Shown here: in pieces, positions 24,817 to 32,752 of the stretch
How the letters are laid out: each line of letters starts with the position of its first letter
Position numbering within the stretch: position 1 is the stretch's first letter
From: Roseburia sp.
GTDB taxonomy: Bacteria; Bacillota; Clostridia; Lachnospirales; Lachnospiraceae
Assembly: GCA_019421345.1 (NCBI GenBank)
Contig: JAHZFL010000018.1
Coordinates: 1-38,685 of the forward strand
DNA length: 38,685 nt
Direction of reading: 5' to 3'
Notes under the pieces: generated by a model
Told to the model about the DNA's origin: nothing
The model's database searches: none
Seen by the model: only the letters and a program-made list of their open reading frames with translations
Position numbers and translations under genes: made by a program

Positions 24817-25811
24817 TGGTATATTTTGGGGAAGCGGGCTTTTCGGAATGGATGGAGCATGAGGCAGAGCCGTATTTGAAACAGTATGACAGGCAGGGCG
24901 AGTTTATGGGAAAGGATAAAGCAGCGATTCATTATCATTGCTACCGCCTGCCAAATTCCGAAAAGTGTATTGTTATTTCTCACGGATTTTGTGAGTTTGC
25001 AGAAAAATATAATGAAATGATCTACTATTTTTTGCAGGGGGGATATTCGGTTTATCTTGCGGAGCACCGCGGGCACGGATATTCGGCAAGAAGTGTTTCT
25101 GACACAGAAATGGTGCATGTGGACGACTACGAAGCTTATGTCAAAGATTTGGTGCTTTTTGTAAAAACAGTAGTTTTTCCGCACGAGAAAGAGATTTATC
25201 TCTTTGCGCATTCCATGGGAGGTGCCATTGGGATTTTGACCTTAGAGCAGAATCCGAAGCTCTTTCGTGCAGCAGTACTTTCGTCTCCTATGTGCGGCAT
25301 GCAGACAGGAAGGTTTCCGGCATGGCTTGCAGATTTGGTGGCGGCAATGTTTTGCATTCTGGGACGCGGAAGGCAATATGCACTTGGGCAAAGCGGATTT
25401 ACAGAGATGCCCGATTTTGCGGGGAGTAGTTGTGTATCACGGGAGCGTTATGACTATGTGTTTGACAAACGAATGAAATATCCGCAGTACCGCACCTATG
25501 GAGGAAGCTACGCATGGGTGCATGCGGGAATCCGCGCATGCAGAAGGCTGATGAAGCGCAAAAATCTTGCGAAGATCCGCGTACCGGTGCTCCTTTTTGG
25601 GGCGGGGAAAGAACACATGGTCATTAACGATAAAATCAGGCAGTTTGCCGAGCGCACAGAGCAAACAACGCTGGTCTGGATGCCTGAGGCAAAGCATGAA
25701 ATATTTAACGCGGACAGAGAGAGCCGCAGAAAATATTATGAAACAATATTTACATTTCTGAAAAAACAGGGAGAGAGGGACGACGGGGGAAAACGATATG
25801 AAAATGACTAA
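24816..25811 (+). CDS. Alpha/beta-hydrolase, lysophospholipase/monoacylglycerol lipase-like
   Basis: The 331-residue serine hydrolase has oxyanion segment ISHGFCE (54-60), the EHRGHGYS motif (83-90), nucleophile Ser133 in AHSMGGA and a C-terminal His in AKHEIF. The expected acid is near GAGKEHMV, where Glu seems to replace the usual Asp. The pattern is that of PldB-like lysophospholipases. Together with the upstream diesterase it would deacylate a lysophospholipid and cleave the headgroup. Overlap by one base upstream and 14 bases downstream shows tight coupling. Confidence 0.9.
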   Translation: MVYFGEAGFSEWMEHEAEPYLKQYDRQGEFMGKDKAAIHYHCYRLPNSEKCIVISHGFCEFAEKYNEMIYYFLQGGYSVYLAEHRGHGYSARSVSDTEMVHVDDYEAYVKDLVLFVKTVVFPHEKEIYLFAHSMGGAIGILTLEQNPKLFRAAVLSSPMCGMQTGRFPAWLADLVAAMFCILGRGRQYALGQSGFTEMPDFAGSSCVSRERYDYVFDKRMKYPQYRTYGGSYAWVHAGIRACRRLMKRKNLAKIRVPVLLFGAGKEHMVINDKIRQFAERTEQTTLVWMPEAKHEIFNADRESRRKYYETIFTFLKKQGERDDGGKRYEND

Positions 25812-27048
25812 ATTAGAGAAATACTGGGTGCTGTACGATGTGGGAAATTCGGCGTTTACATTGCTTGTATCAACCGTTATTCCGATTTTTTATAAAAATA
25901 TTGCGATGGCAGACGGAGTGAGCGCATCCGATTCCACTGCATATCTTGGATATGCGATTTCATTGTCAACCTTAATTGTTGCATTTCTTGGCCCCATTCT
26001 TGGAACGATCGCAGACCGGAAAAATAAAAAGAAGCCGTTGTTTGTCTTTTTTATGATGATGGGTGTGCTGGGATGTGCGGGTCTTGCAGTTCCGGCAGGC
26101 TGGATTGCATTTTTGGCGATTTTTGTCATTGCAAAGGTTGGGTTTTCCGGAAGCTTGATTTTTTATGATTCCATGCTGGTTGACGTTACGTCAGATGACC
26201 GTATGGATGAGGTATCTGCGCAGGGGTATGCATGGGGATATATCGGAAGCTGTATACCGTTTGTGTTAAGTCTTGGTCTGGTGCTTGGCTCTGAAACAAT
26301 GGGAATTTCCGGCGGAGCGGCGATGGCGGCAGCCTTTGGTCTGAATGCACTGTGGTGGTTTCTTATAACACTGCCTCTGTTAAAAAGCTATGAGCAGAAG
26401 TATTATGTAGAAACAGAAAAGGAAAGTGTCGGAGAAGTTTTTCGGCGGCTGGCGCATGTATTTGCAGAGATTAAAAGCAACAAAAAGATTCTGTTATTTT
26501 TGATAGCATTTTTCTTCTATATTGACGGTGTATATACGATTATTGAAATGGCAACCTCTTATGGAAAGGATGTGGGCATCAGTGATACAAGCCTGCTCCT
26601 GGCGCTGCTTTTGACACAGGTGGTGGCGTTTCCGTGTGCGATTTTGTTTGGAAGACTTGCAAAGCGGTGTCAGACAAAGCAATTAATTTCGGTCTGCATT
26701 GCGGCATACTTTGCGGTTTCCGTGTATGCAATCTGGTTGGATAAACCGTGGGAGTTCTGGATGATGGCGACGCTTGTCGGCGTTTTTCAAGGCGGTATTC
26801 AGGCGCTTTCGCGCTCCTATTTCGCGAAGATCATTCCAAAGGAAAAATCAAGCGAATATTTCGGTATTTTTGATATTTTCGGAAAGGGCGCATCGTTTTT
26901 AGGAACGATGTTAATGGGAATTTCGACACAGATGTTTAATACTTCCAAGGCAGGGGTCATTGTGATTGCCGTTATGTTTGTGATAGGCTTTTTCTTTTTC
27001 CGTTTCCAGTGCAGTGTCGGTGAAATAGAGAATGGACAGGAGAAATAA
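25798..27048 (+). CDS. MFS transporter, UMF1/Atg22-like
   Basis: The 416-residue protein has about 12 membrane helices. The start (KYWVLYDVGNSAFTLLVSTV) and the loop DRKNKKKPL after the second helix are typical of the UMF1 branch of the major facilitator superfamily, related to Atg22. The second half carries SRSYFAKIIPKEKSSEYFG, another family signature. The substrate is unknown; the operon suggests a product of lipid turnover, but that is only inference. It starts inside the hydrolase gene and ends 17 nt inside the ppGpp synthetase gene. Confidence 0.92.
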   Translation: MKMTKLEKYWVLYDVGNSAFTLLVSTVIPIFYKNIAMADGVSASDSTAYLGYAISLSTLIVAFLGPILGTIADRKNKKKPLFVFFMMMGVLGCAGLAVPAGWIAFLAIFVIAKVGFSGSLIFYDSMLVDVTSDDRMDEVSAQGYAWGYIGSCIPFVLSLGLVLGSETMGISGGAAMAAAFGLNALWWFLITLPLLKSYEQKYYVETEKESVGEVFRRLAHVFAEIKSNKKILLFLIAFFFYIDGVYTIIEMATSYGKDVGISDTSLLLALLLTQVVAFPCAILFGRLAKRCQTKQLISVCIAAYFAVSVYAIWLDKPWEFWMMATLVGVFQGGIQALSRSYFAKIIPKEKSSEYFGIFDIFGKGASFLGTMLMGISTQMFNTSKAGVIVIAVMFVIGFFFFRFQCSVGEIENGQEK

Positions 27049-27751
27049 GAGGATTTTGGCAGGAAAAGATTCTAAAAAATCAAAGAAGCGAATAAAAATA
27101 GAAGAAAACCAAATGGGAGCGGAGAAATTGCAGGCAGAAAACCTGTTGAGGGAACAGATAGAAAATCCTATGGTCAGGCTTCGTTATGCGTACGCGATAG
27201 ATTTTATACAGGCGAGGCTTCGGCTGATCAATGCGGATTTGACGGAACAAAACCACAGACAACTGATAAGGAGTATGTCTGCACGGATCAAGGCGACAGA
27301 AAGTATCTGTAAGAAGCTGCAGAAAAAGAGACATGCGGTGACGTTTGAAAACGCTGTTCTGGTATTGAACGATATAGCCGGAATCCGTGTGGTGTGTTAT
27401 TTTTGTGATGATATTTATCAGATTGCGGATGCTCTGCAGAGCCAGTCTGATTTTCATATCATAAAGAAAAAGGACTATGTGAAAAGTCCCAAGAAAAGCG
27501 GGTATCAGAGTGTACATTTGATTGTAGGCGTCCCTGTGACCTATCAAAAGAAAACAGAAGAAAAACGCGTGGAGGTTCAGATCCGCTCATTTGCGATGGA
27601 TTACTGGGCGGAGCTTGATGCGCAGATGTGCTATAAGAAGGATGCCGGTCAGCTTTTGCATGTGGAGCGGGAAATCAAGGCATACTCGGATGTGATCGCA
27701 AAGGTTGATAATCAGATGCTTGAGCTGCGCAAGCGAACGGAAGGCATTTAG
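27032..27751 (+). CDS. Small alarmone synthetase (RelA/SpoT synthetase domain)
   Basis: The 239-residue GTP pyrophosphokinase has only the synthetase domain: ARIKATESICKKL (84-96, ATP site), NDIAGIRVVCYF (113-124), YVKSPKKSGYQSVHLIV (149-165, GTP site) and EVQIRSFAMDYWAELDA (181-197). The HD hydrolase and TGS/ACT domains are absent, so it is RelQ/RelP-like and makes (p)ppGpp in the cytoplasm. The start is uncertain: ATG 27032 overlaps the transporter gene and adds a Lys/Arg-rich arm; ATG 27113 (MGAEK) would give 212 residues. It ends directly at a long terminator. Confidence 0.93.
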   Translation: MDRRNKRILAGKDSKKSKKRIKIEENQMGAEKLQAENLLREQIENPMVRLRYAYAIDFIQARLRLINADLTEQNHRQLIRSMSARIKATESICKKLQKKRHAVTFENAVLVLNDIAGIRVVCYFCDDIYQIADALQSQSDFHIIKKKDYVKSPKKSGYQSVHLIVGVPVTYQKKTEEKRVEVQIRSFAMDYWAELDAQMCYKKDAGQLLHVEREIKAYSDVIAKVDNQMLELRKRTEGI

Positions 27752-27811
27752 AAAATCCCCCGCAAATATTTGCCGCTTATGATAAGACGGCAAATGTTTG
27801 CGGGGGATTTT
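27752..27811. terminator. Bidirectional terminator, 24-bp stem
   Basis: AAAATCCCCCGCAAA-ATTTGCCG and its complement form one of the longest stems in the window, with one mismatch and a 12-nt loop. A-run and T-run flank it. It ends both the four-gene operon and the convergent rhodanese gene. Confidence 0.92.
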
Positions 27812-27820
27812 AGCGGGCTT

Positions 27821-28141
27821 TTAGGAATGCTTTGTGAGCGGACCGCGGTAGGAGCTGATCCCACCAATATCAATCACGTCCGAATAGCCTGATTTTTTTA
27901 AAAATCTTGCTGCGTTCGCACTTCTTACACCGCTCAGACAATGGACATAAATGCGTTGGTTCTTGTCAGGAATCTGCATTTCTGCATCGTCAATACACTG
28001 CAGAGGGATATTGATGCTTCCGTCAATGTGATATTCACGGTATTCCTCTGTTGTTCTGACGTCTAACAGGATTGCGCCCTCCGTATTCTTCCATTCCTCT
28101 ACGCCCTGATTCATATCTTTTTTTCTGAATAATTCAAACAT
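27821..28141 (-). CDS. Single-domain rhodanese-like protein
   Basis: The 106-residue protein has the rhodanese pattern LLDVRTTEEYREYHIDGSIN (25-44), the active-site loop CLSGVRS with Cys68, and a C-terminal YSDVIDIGGI segment. It would carry a persulfide for sulfur transfer or cyanide detoxification in the cytoplasm. The start MFELFRKK at 28141 is chosen because AAAAGGAGT lies 7 nt upstream. It is a single gene between a terminator and the MITE-like element. Confidence 0.92.
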   Translation of the reverse strand: MFELFRKKDMNQGVEEWKNTEGAILLDVRTTEEYREYHIDGSINIPLQCIDDAEMQIPDKNQRIYVHCLSGVRSANAARFLKKSGYSDVIDIGGISSYRGPLTKHS

Positions 28142-28238
28142 AAGTCTTACTCCTTTTAGTTTATACAGATTTTTCTGTCTCATCCTAAGAGTAAGCTGTT
28201 TTCAGATAAAATTCCGTGATAAAGTTACAAAATGTTTA

Positions 28239-28397
28239 GTGTACTGTCTCGTTCACTTTCAGTATAATGGCGCAGAATGAATTTTCAGCCTGTAAGGCGG
28301 AGGAATGAGGCGATGCGGTGGCATCGTCGATTGACGACAACGCAGCAGATGGAAATTCGGGCAAGTCATTATGCGAAATGTGAGTGAGACAATACAC
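28239..28397. mobile_element. MITE-like element with TA duplication, inserted at the yaaA stop codon
   Basis: The ends are inverted: GTGTACTGTCTCGTTCAC at the left and, read on the other strand, GTGTATTGTCTCACTCAC at the right (15 of 18 identical). Weaker pairing continues inward (ATAATG, GAATTT). TA flanks both ends (28237-28238 and 28398-28399). It is 159 bp long and encodes no protein I can support. TA duplication and GTG ends fit a non-autonomous relative of IS630/Tc1-type elements; that family link is inference. No full-length partner is in the window. Confidence 0.7.
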
Positions 28398-29146
28398 TAG
28401 GTTGTTTTCCGTAAAAAGACATATTCCAGCGGTGAGGAGTGTTCTTCACTGTATTGGTAGTTCAGGCGGTTGAAATTTTTCGCCTGTTCACAGTCTTTGA
28501 TCCGGTGCTCTGCCAGAAAACGAACCATCTCACCTCTTGCCATTTTCGCGTAGGTTCCCTTTTGAACGACCTTTCCATCGGATAATTCAGCGAAAACGCA
28601 GGTGATGAATACATCCTTTGGCTGAAGATATTTTTCGATACATTTTGAGTATTCCTTTGACGCGAGATTGATGATCGTATGCGATTCATCGATTACTTCA
28701 CGGTACAGCTTATCCTGCCAGAAAGCGTACAAGTCGTTGTTATCTCCGATTTTTGCTTTTGCCTGCATCTCAAGCCGGTATGGAACGATGCCGTCCATCG
28801 GTCTTAGCACGCCGTAAAATCCGGAAAGGATTCTGAGGTGCTCCTCAATATAAGCAAGCATTTCATGCTCAAAGACGGCAGGCGCCATGTACTGATATTG
28901 AATGCCTTCATAGGAAAGAATGGCGGGCGTAAGATTCTGTGAAAGCTTCCACGCCTGTACTCTTTCGTAGTTTTGCGCGGCAATCTTTTCGTTGCAGCCC
29001 CACAGCTTTTTTAACTGGGCAAAGCTTTGCGCCTGCATCCATGCCTTGATCGTCTCGGCATCCGCTAAGTATTTTGGGACGCCGGACGGCGCTAAGGAGT
29101 CGGTATTCACATTCATTTTTTTTGCGGGTGAAATAATAATTCTCAT
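28397..29146 (-). CDS. yaaA: Peroxide-stress protein YaaA (DUF328)
   Basis: The 249-residue protein has the family start MRIIISPAKKMN and conserved segments ILSGFYGVLRPMDGI and YRLEMQAK, with INLASKEYSK and FAELSDGKVVQKGTYAKMAR. YaaA proteins bind DNA and limit iron-dependent damage during peroxide stress. ATG 29146 is chosen because the family starts there and GGAG lies 9 nt upstream; a TTG at 29161 adds five residues. Its stop codon TAG overlaps the right end of the MITE-like element. Neighbours are superoxide reductase and rhodanese, which fits a redox-stress role. Confidence 0.93.
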   Translation of the reverse strand: MRIIISPAKKMNVNTDSLAPSGVPKYLADAETIKAWMQAQSFAQLKKLWGCNEKIAAQNYERVQAWKLSQNLTPAILSYEGIQYQYMAPAVFEHEMLAYIEEHLRILSGFYGVLRPMDGIVPYRLEMQAKAKIGDNNDLYAFWQDKLYREVIDESHTIINLASKEYSKCIEKYLQPKDVFITCVFAELSDGKVVQKGTYAKMARGEMVRFLAEHRIKDCEQAKNFNRLNYQYSEEHSSPLEYVFLRKTT

Positions 29147-29199
29147 TTCGGTTTTCTCCAAAATTCTTTTGTGCCGGTTTGCAGTATTTTCGCACAGGC

Positions 29200-29235
29200 A
29201 GAAAGATAGCCAAGAAGCTTTGCTTCTTGGCTATC
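29200..29235 (-). terminator. Terminator of the superoxide reductase gene
   Basis: GATAGCCAAGAAG and its exact complement form a 13-bp stem with a 5-nt loop. On the minus strand TTTCT follows, directly after the gene's end. Confidence 0.85.
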
Positions 29236-29248
29236 GCTGTTGTACGGA

Positions 29249-29620
29249 TTAGTTAGTTTTCCATAAGCCGTGCAGATTGCAGTATGCGTATGCTGCAACA
29301 TATTCGTCTCCGTCTGCTAATACGAACTCTGCCTTTGGCGCGTCTGTGCAGCTTAAGGTTACCTTCTGGCTGCCCTTCTTTGTCTCAATGGCGATCCAGC
29401 CAATGAAATGCTCCTCTGTCATCGGATGCTCTACCTCGCCGACACATACAACGACCTTGTTTCCTTCAACGCAAGCAACCGGAACATGCTTCTCCTGTGC
29501 AGCGTCAGATGTACCCGGAACTAATTCGACCATCTTAGTACCGCAGCACATGATCGGAACGCCCTTGTCTACTGCAAATTCAATGATATTTCCGCAACGC
29601 TCGCAAACATAATATTTCAT
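29249..29620 (-). CDS. Superoxide reductase (desulfoferrodoxin)
   Basis: The 123-residue protein reduces superoxide to peroxide without making oxygen. The N-terminal desulforedoxin domain holds Cys6, Cys9, Cys25 and Cys26 (CERC, CCG). The catalytic iron site is complete: His45 (EKHVPV), His65 and His71 (HPMTEEHFIGW), Cys114 and His117 (YCNLHG). Peroxide produced here can be removed by the rubrerythrin at 18285. GAGAGG lies upstream of the ATG and its own terminator follows, so it is a single-gene unit. Confidence 0.96.
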   Translation of the reverse strand: MKYYVCERCGNIIEFAVDKGVPIMCCGTKMVELVPGTSDAAQEKHVPVACVEGNKVVVCVGEVEHPMTEEHFIGWIAIETKKGSQKVTLSCTDAPKAEFVLADGDEYVAAYAYCNLHGLWKTN

Positions 29621-29761
29621 ATTTCTATACCTCTCTTTTTCAATTTAAAGTTTGTTCAAACTATTTACAATATAAATTATAGGTGATTTCCGTCAGATGT
29701 CAATATTTTTCTTTATTTTCTGGGTCGATTCTTGCTTTTTTGCGGTAAAGTAACAAAGGAG

Positions 29762-29791
29762 TTCACATACGGGGATACCCTATGTTATAAT
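29762..29791 (+). promoter_or_regulatory. Promoter with a dyad in the spacer
   Basis: TTCACA (29762-29767) and TATAAT (29786-29791) are 18 bp apart. Between them lies the inverted repeat ACATA-x-GGG / CCC-TATGT (29765-29785), placed where MerR-type or similar activators or repressors bind. It would drive the remnant gene at 29834. Confidence 0.6.
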
Positions 29792-29833
29792 GAAACGGTG
29801 ACTGATAGGTATGCAAATGGGGCGGGGAATCGA

Positions 29834-30094
29834 ATGATACGGATTGCGATTTGCGATGATGAAAAGGAGTGCCGGACAAGCCTGTTGAAATATTGTGAAC
29901 GCTATTGCAGGGAGCGTGAGCTGGAAGGGGTATGTCTGGAGTATGAAGCCGGGGAGGCTTTGCTGGGGGATCGTGAGGCGGCAGATCTTTTGCTGCTGGA
30001 TGTAGAGATGCACGGAATCGATGGGATTGGGGTGAAGGAGAGGGGGCGGCTTTTTGTTTTGCACTCGCATGTGTGTTATTGGCGGTTAGGCTGA
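29834..30094 (+). pseudogene. Truncated LytTR/AgrA-type response regulator, receiver fragment
   Basis: The first 70 residues are a good receiver domain: IRIAICDDEKECRTSL with the acidic pair and LLLLDVEMHGIDGIGVKER with the phospho-acceptor Asp. The frame then runs into an unrelated 17-residue tail and stops. The second half of the receiver (Thr/Ser and Lys positions) and the DNA-binding domain are missing. A good promoter and GGCGGGG before ATG 29834 remain. The simplest reading is a deletion that joined this gene to another one (see 30046-30204). Confidence 0.75.
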
Positions 30095-30204
30095 CAAGGC
30101 AAAAAAATAAAGTCACAAAAGGGAAATCTAATACTATGATGGGATATTTGGCGGTGGTATTCCAGTTTGCCGGACTTATGTTTTTACTGGCAGCATCCAT
30201 TTAA
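30046..30204 (+). pseudogene. C-terminal fragment of a membrane protein
   Basis: In the frame shifted from the receiver fragment, an open stretch encodes two hydrophobic segments (AAFCFALACVLLAVRL and MMGYLAVVFQFAGLMFLLAA) joined by a basic linker, ending at TAA. It has no start of its own at the expected place and begins where the response regulator loses similarity. It looks like the tail of a lost sensor kinase or permease; the family cannot be named. The 22-residue piece starting at ATG 30136 could still be translated. Confidence 0.5.
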
Positions 30205-30251
30205 GATCAAGGTGGAAATAGACGGTTTTTACACATAGGAGGAGAAAATCT

Positions 30252-30422
30252 GTGCTGAAAAGAACAAAATGCTATTTGATCGGACTTTGGATCAGTATTT
30301 TCAGGTCGTCAAAATATTTTATGACACATGGAATCAAGGCTAAGAGCCTTTTGGAAGTCACAGCGATCCAGGTCTTGTATCATGCGTTGGTGCTTTTGCA
30401 TCAGAGGCACAAATATGGATAG
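30252..30422 (+). CDS. Possible small protein of unknown function
   Basis: This 56-codon frame starts at GTG behind a strong AGGAGGAG ribosome site (about 8 nt spacing). The product is basic and partly hydrophobic (CYLIGLWISIF near the start, AIQVLYHALVLL near the end) and Cys-poor. I do not recognise it. It may be a real small membrane-associated protein or another gene remnant in this decayed region. The 129 nt after it contain no supported gene. Confidence 0.35.
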   Translation: MLKRTKCYLIGLWISIFRSSKYFMTHGIKAKSLLEVTAIQVLYHALVLLHQRHKYG

Positions 30423-30551
30423 GAAGGCGTAAAATTTTGGGATTTTTGGAATTGGGTACAATTTCATGCAACCGAGAGATTGATCAGGAAATGATTGGAA
30501 CATAGAATTGGTTTATAGATATATAGCTTAACAAATGTGGAGGGGATAGTA

Positions 30552-30953
30552 TTGAAGAAAAAAGGGATATTTTTATGGGCAGTCATATTACCAATGTTGA
30601 TTTCGATAGGAATTGATTGCTGGGTCGGGCTTCCCGATAAGTGGAATATCATATTGTATGTGATTTTATCTGGTATCAGTTCTTCCTTTTGGGGAAAATC
30701 AGAGAGGCGTGATAGTCCGTTAAACGTAAAAAAATTTTTGATGATCTGTAGTTTGCTTTTTGTTTTTTCTATAGGCGGCTTGTTTGCTTTCGATCATATA
30801 GAAGGAATGATAAAAAGTGATATATTGGAAATGTTTTGTCAAATAGGGTTGAGCCTGATTTGTGCTATTTCTGTTGTCATCATGATCAATGTGCTTATCA
30901 TTGAGAGGAACAAAAAAATAAAGGAGGGACATCAGAGCTATGAAGAAAAATAA
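30552..30953 (+). CDS. Small membrane protein of unknown function
   Basis: The 133-residue protein has four predicted membrane segments (about 5-22, 28-44, 59-78, 95-113) and a basic, soluble tail ending EGHQSYEEK. I do not recognise a family. TTG at 30552 is chosen as start because GGAGGGG lies 6-7 nt upstream and KKKGIFLWAV is a typical beginning; a GTG at 30537 would lie before the ribosome site. It overlaps the next gene by 14 nt, so the two are cotranslated. Confidence 0.65.
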   Translation: MKKKGIFLWAVILPMLISIGIDCWVGLPDKWNIILYVILSGISSSFWGKSERRDSPLNVKKFLMICSLLFVFSIGGLFAFDHIEGMIKSDILEMFCQIGLSLICAISVVIMINVLIIERNKKIKEGHQSYEEK

Positions 30954-31539
30954 TCGAAAAACGGTCATTATTATACTTGTGGTTTTGGCAATTGTTGCAG
31001 CAATGTTTCTGTTTTTGCGTTTGTCGGGAACTGCATTTACCGTCCGAGGTGTCTCAAAATATGGGAAATATTTTGGGGAGAATGGAGAGCATAGGAAAAA
31101 TGGATTGACAGAGAGCGCTATTTTTCCAAAAAGCCTGCCACCCTCTGCAAAAGTGGAGAAGTTCGTATACCGCCACGAGGATTTGATGGACCCCAGTGAC
31201 GCGGCAGTTCTTGTATACACATGCAGCAAAGAAGATTATGAAAAGGAGCTGGCACGGCTTACAGCACTTGGAACAGAGCCGGAGGACATTTACGGTGTTT
31301 ACGGCATTTCTGGTTTTCCTTATGAGGCAATCGCCGCAGAGGCAGATGAGACAACAGGGGTGATTTATGCGATGACAGAGCCGGAAGCGTGTAGGTTTAT
31401 TTATGTAGAAAATACGCATTGTAATTATTTTTCAGATATTCGCTATCCGTGGTATATTGGGAAAAAGTACCTGCCGTCCGGTTATGACGCTATGCCGGGC
31501 AATCCGGTTCGGGAAGCATTTGAGACGAATACGAATTAA
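30940..31539 (+). CDS. Unknown protein with N-terminal membrane anchor
   Basis: The 199-residue protein has a basic head (MKKNNRK), a membrane segment at about 8-27 and an extracytoplasmic domain of about 165 residues. That domain is rich in Tyr/Glu and holds Cys near 95, 151 and 161. I do not recognise the family. The start lies inside the upstream gene (14-nt overlap), with AGGAGGG about 11 nt before it. An operon with the preceding membrane protein is likely; no function is inferred. Confidence 0.68.
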   Translation: MKKNNRKTVIIILVVLAIVAAMFLFLRLSGTAFTVRGVSKYGKYFGENGEHRKNGLTESAIFPKSLPPSAKVEKFVYRHEDLMDPSDAAVLVYTCSKEDYEKELARLTALGTEPEDIYGVYGISGFPYEAIAAEADETTGVIYAMTEPEACRFIYVENTHCNYFSDIRYPWYIGKKYLPSGYDAMPGNPVREAFETNTN

Positions 31540-31617
31540 TTGAGAAGGATGGGTATATCGAGAGAAGGCAGGTGTAGAAACCTCCATCGTAAAGGCAGCA
31601 AGAAAGAAGGTGGGAAT

Positions 31618-31893
31618 ATGAGAAATTTGGTCATTGTAAGAAAGACGATCATACTTTTTTCTATTGTCAATATCGTTGTCATTGTATATTCTGTCATCAT
31701 GCGGTTACAAAACGTGAATCAGAAGTCAGAGTTTGGTCTCTTTTTCTGGTATAAAATAATTTTTTGTCTGCTTCTATGCGGATATATGATATTTGAAGCA
31801 GTTATGCAAAAGAAATTATATGAAACAGCCCCGTTCGGGATGCCTTTAGACAAAGCCGAGGCAAAAGGAAATCAATATCGGCACAAAGAATGA
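31618..31893 (+). CDS. Small two-helix membrane protein of unknown function
   Basis: The 91-residue protein has two hydrophobic segments (about 10-28 and 43-63) and a charged tail. ATG 31618 follows AAGGTGGGAAT; an in-frame ATG at 31540 would add 26 residues before the ribosome site. The last 48 nt overlap the 3' end of lysO on the other strand, which is unusual for genes in this window. The tail may therefore be read-through into neighbouring DNA after loss of the original end. No family is recognised. Confidence 0.5.
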   Translation: MRNLVIVRKTIILFSIVNIVVIVYSVIMRLQNVNQKSEFGLFFWYKIIFCLLLCGYMIFEAVMQKKLYETAPFGMPLDKAEAKGNQYRHKE

Positions 31894-32448
31894 GCAGATC
31901 ACGCCGTTTAGCACCGAGAGGACAACCGTTTCCTCGTTTGTGTATTTTAGTATGACAGGAAGTGTCGTATCCTCGCTGGTTGCACCGGCGGGCGCAATAC
32001 AGGCATATTGGTTTAGGTGCGCTGCCAGAAAGGGTATTAATAGGAAGGAAAAGACCTCCCGCATCAGGTTGCTGAGGAAGGCGATGCTTCCAAGCTGTGC
32101 GCCGGCGATATTTCCGATTGCAGACCCCGCCAGACTGTACCAGCCCATGCCGCTGGCAATCGCCGTTCCATGTCCAAGTGGAAGCTGAAATAAGAGCGAG
32201 CAGACAACTCCGCCAAGCAGTGAGCCGATCATAATTCCAATCGGTATGATAAAAATACGAATATGGTATTCCTTAATTTTTTGTACAATGCCTTTGTGCA
32301 TTCCGATACTGATACCGACGGAGAACATCAGTACATACAAAATTATGTCTGAATTTTGGCCAAGCATCGAGATGACCGGGATTTTGAGTTCAAAAAAGCC
32401 GCAGGCAAGTCCCAGTAAGAGGGAGAGGATTGTAAGTAAGACCATCAT
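31846..32448 (-). CDS. lysO: LysO-type lysine exporter, C-terminal half-protein
   Basis: The 200-residue membrane protein has about six helices. GMHKGIVQKIKEYHIRI, ATASGMGWYSLAGSAIGN-like segment (IASGMGWYSLAGSAI) and LSNLMREVFSFLLIPFLA match the C-terminal part of LysO (YbjE, DUF340), which exports L-lysine. In Escherichia coli LysO is one protein of about 300 residues; here two genes encode it, overlapping by 4 nt (ATGA), as in other Clostridia. I infer that the two products work together. Confidence 0.88.
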   Translation of the reverse strand: MMVLLTILSLLLGLACGFFELKIPVISMLGQNSDIILYVLMFSVGISIGMHKGIVQKIKEYHIRIFIIPIGIMIGSLLGGVVCSLLFQLPLGHGTAIASGMGWYSLAGSAIGNIAGAQLGSIAFLSNLMREVFSFLLIPFLAAHLNQYACIAPAGATSEDTTLPVILKYTNEETVVLSVLNGVICSFFVPILISFCLGFV

Positions 32449-32744
32449 TTTTTTTCTGACCTCCCCTGTGCGTCAGTGTCTTTTTTCTGCATAAAATGCC
32501 GCGTCAGCAGATACACCAGTACAATGGAGAGCGCGGTCGGGATCAGAAAAAACAAAAAGCTGGTGACGCCGAGTGCGGATAGCTCCTCAAAAAAATTGTC
32601 GTCTGAGCCGAGTGTGACCCCCATAGAAAATATTAACAGAAATGTACATATCAAGGACAGGTATTCGTTGGCGGTCTTGGCTTTTCCGGGAATCAGAAAT
32701 TTTCCGACAAGAACGCCGATGCACATAACAAGCAGTATATCCAT
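32445..32744 (-). CDS. LysO-type lysine exporter, N-terminal half-protein
   Basis: The 99-residue protein has three membrane helices and matches the N-terminal part of LysO (MDILLVMCIGVLVGKFLIPG; FSMGVTLGSDDNFFEELSAL). The charged C-terminal tail is KKDTDAQGRSEKK. ATG 32744 is chosen because GGAGGA lies 6 nt upstream; in-frame starts further upstream would lie in the leader. It is first of the two-gene unit, with its own promoter (32887-32916) and a structured leader. Confidence 0.86.
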   Translation of the reverse strand: MDILLVMCIGVLVGKFLIPGKAKTANEYLSLICTFLLIFSMGVTLGSDDNFFEELSALGVTSFLFFLIPTALSIVLVYLLTRHFMQKKDTDAQGRSEKK

Positions 32745-32752
32745 AATAATTC

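Noticed and set aside
29834..30094. Functional small receiver-only protein
   Set aside because: The receiver stops at about 70 residues, without the conserved Thr/Ser and Lys part, so it is unlikely to fold as a working receiver.
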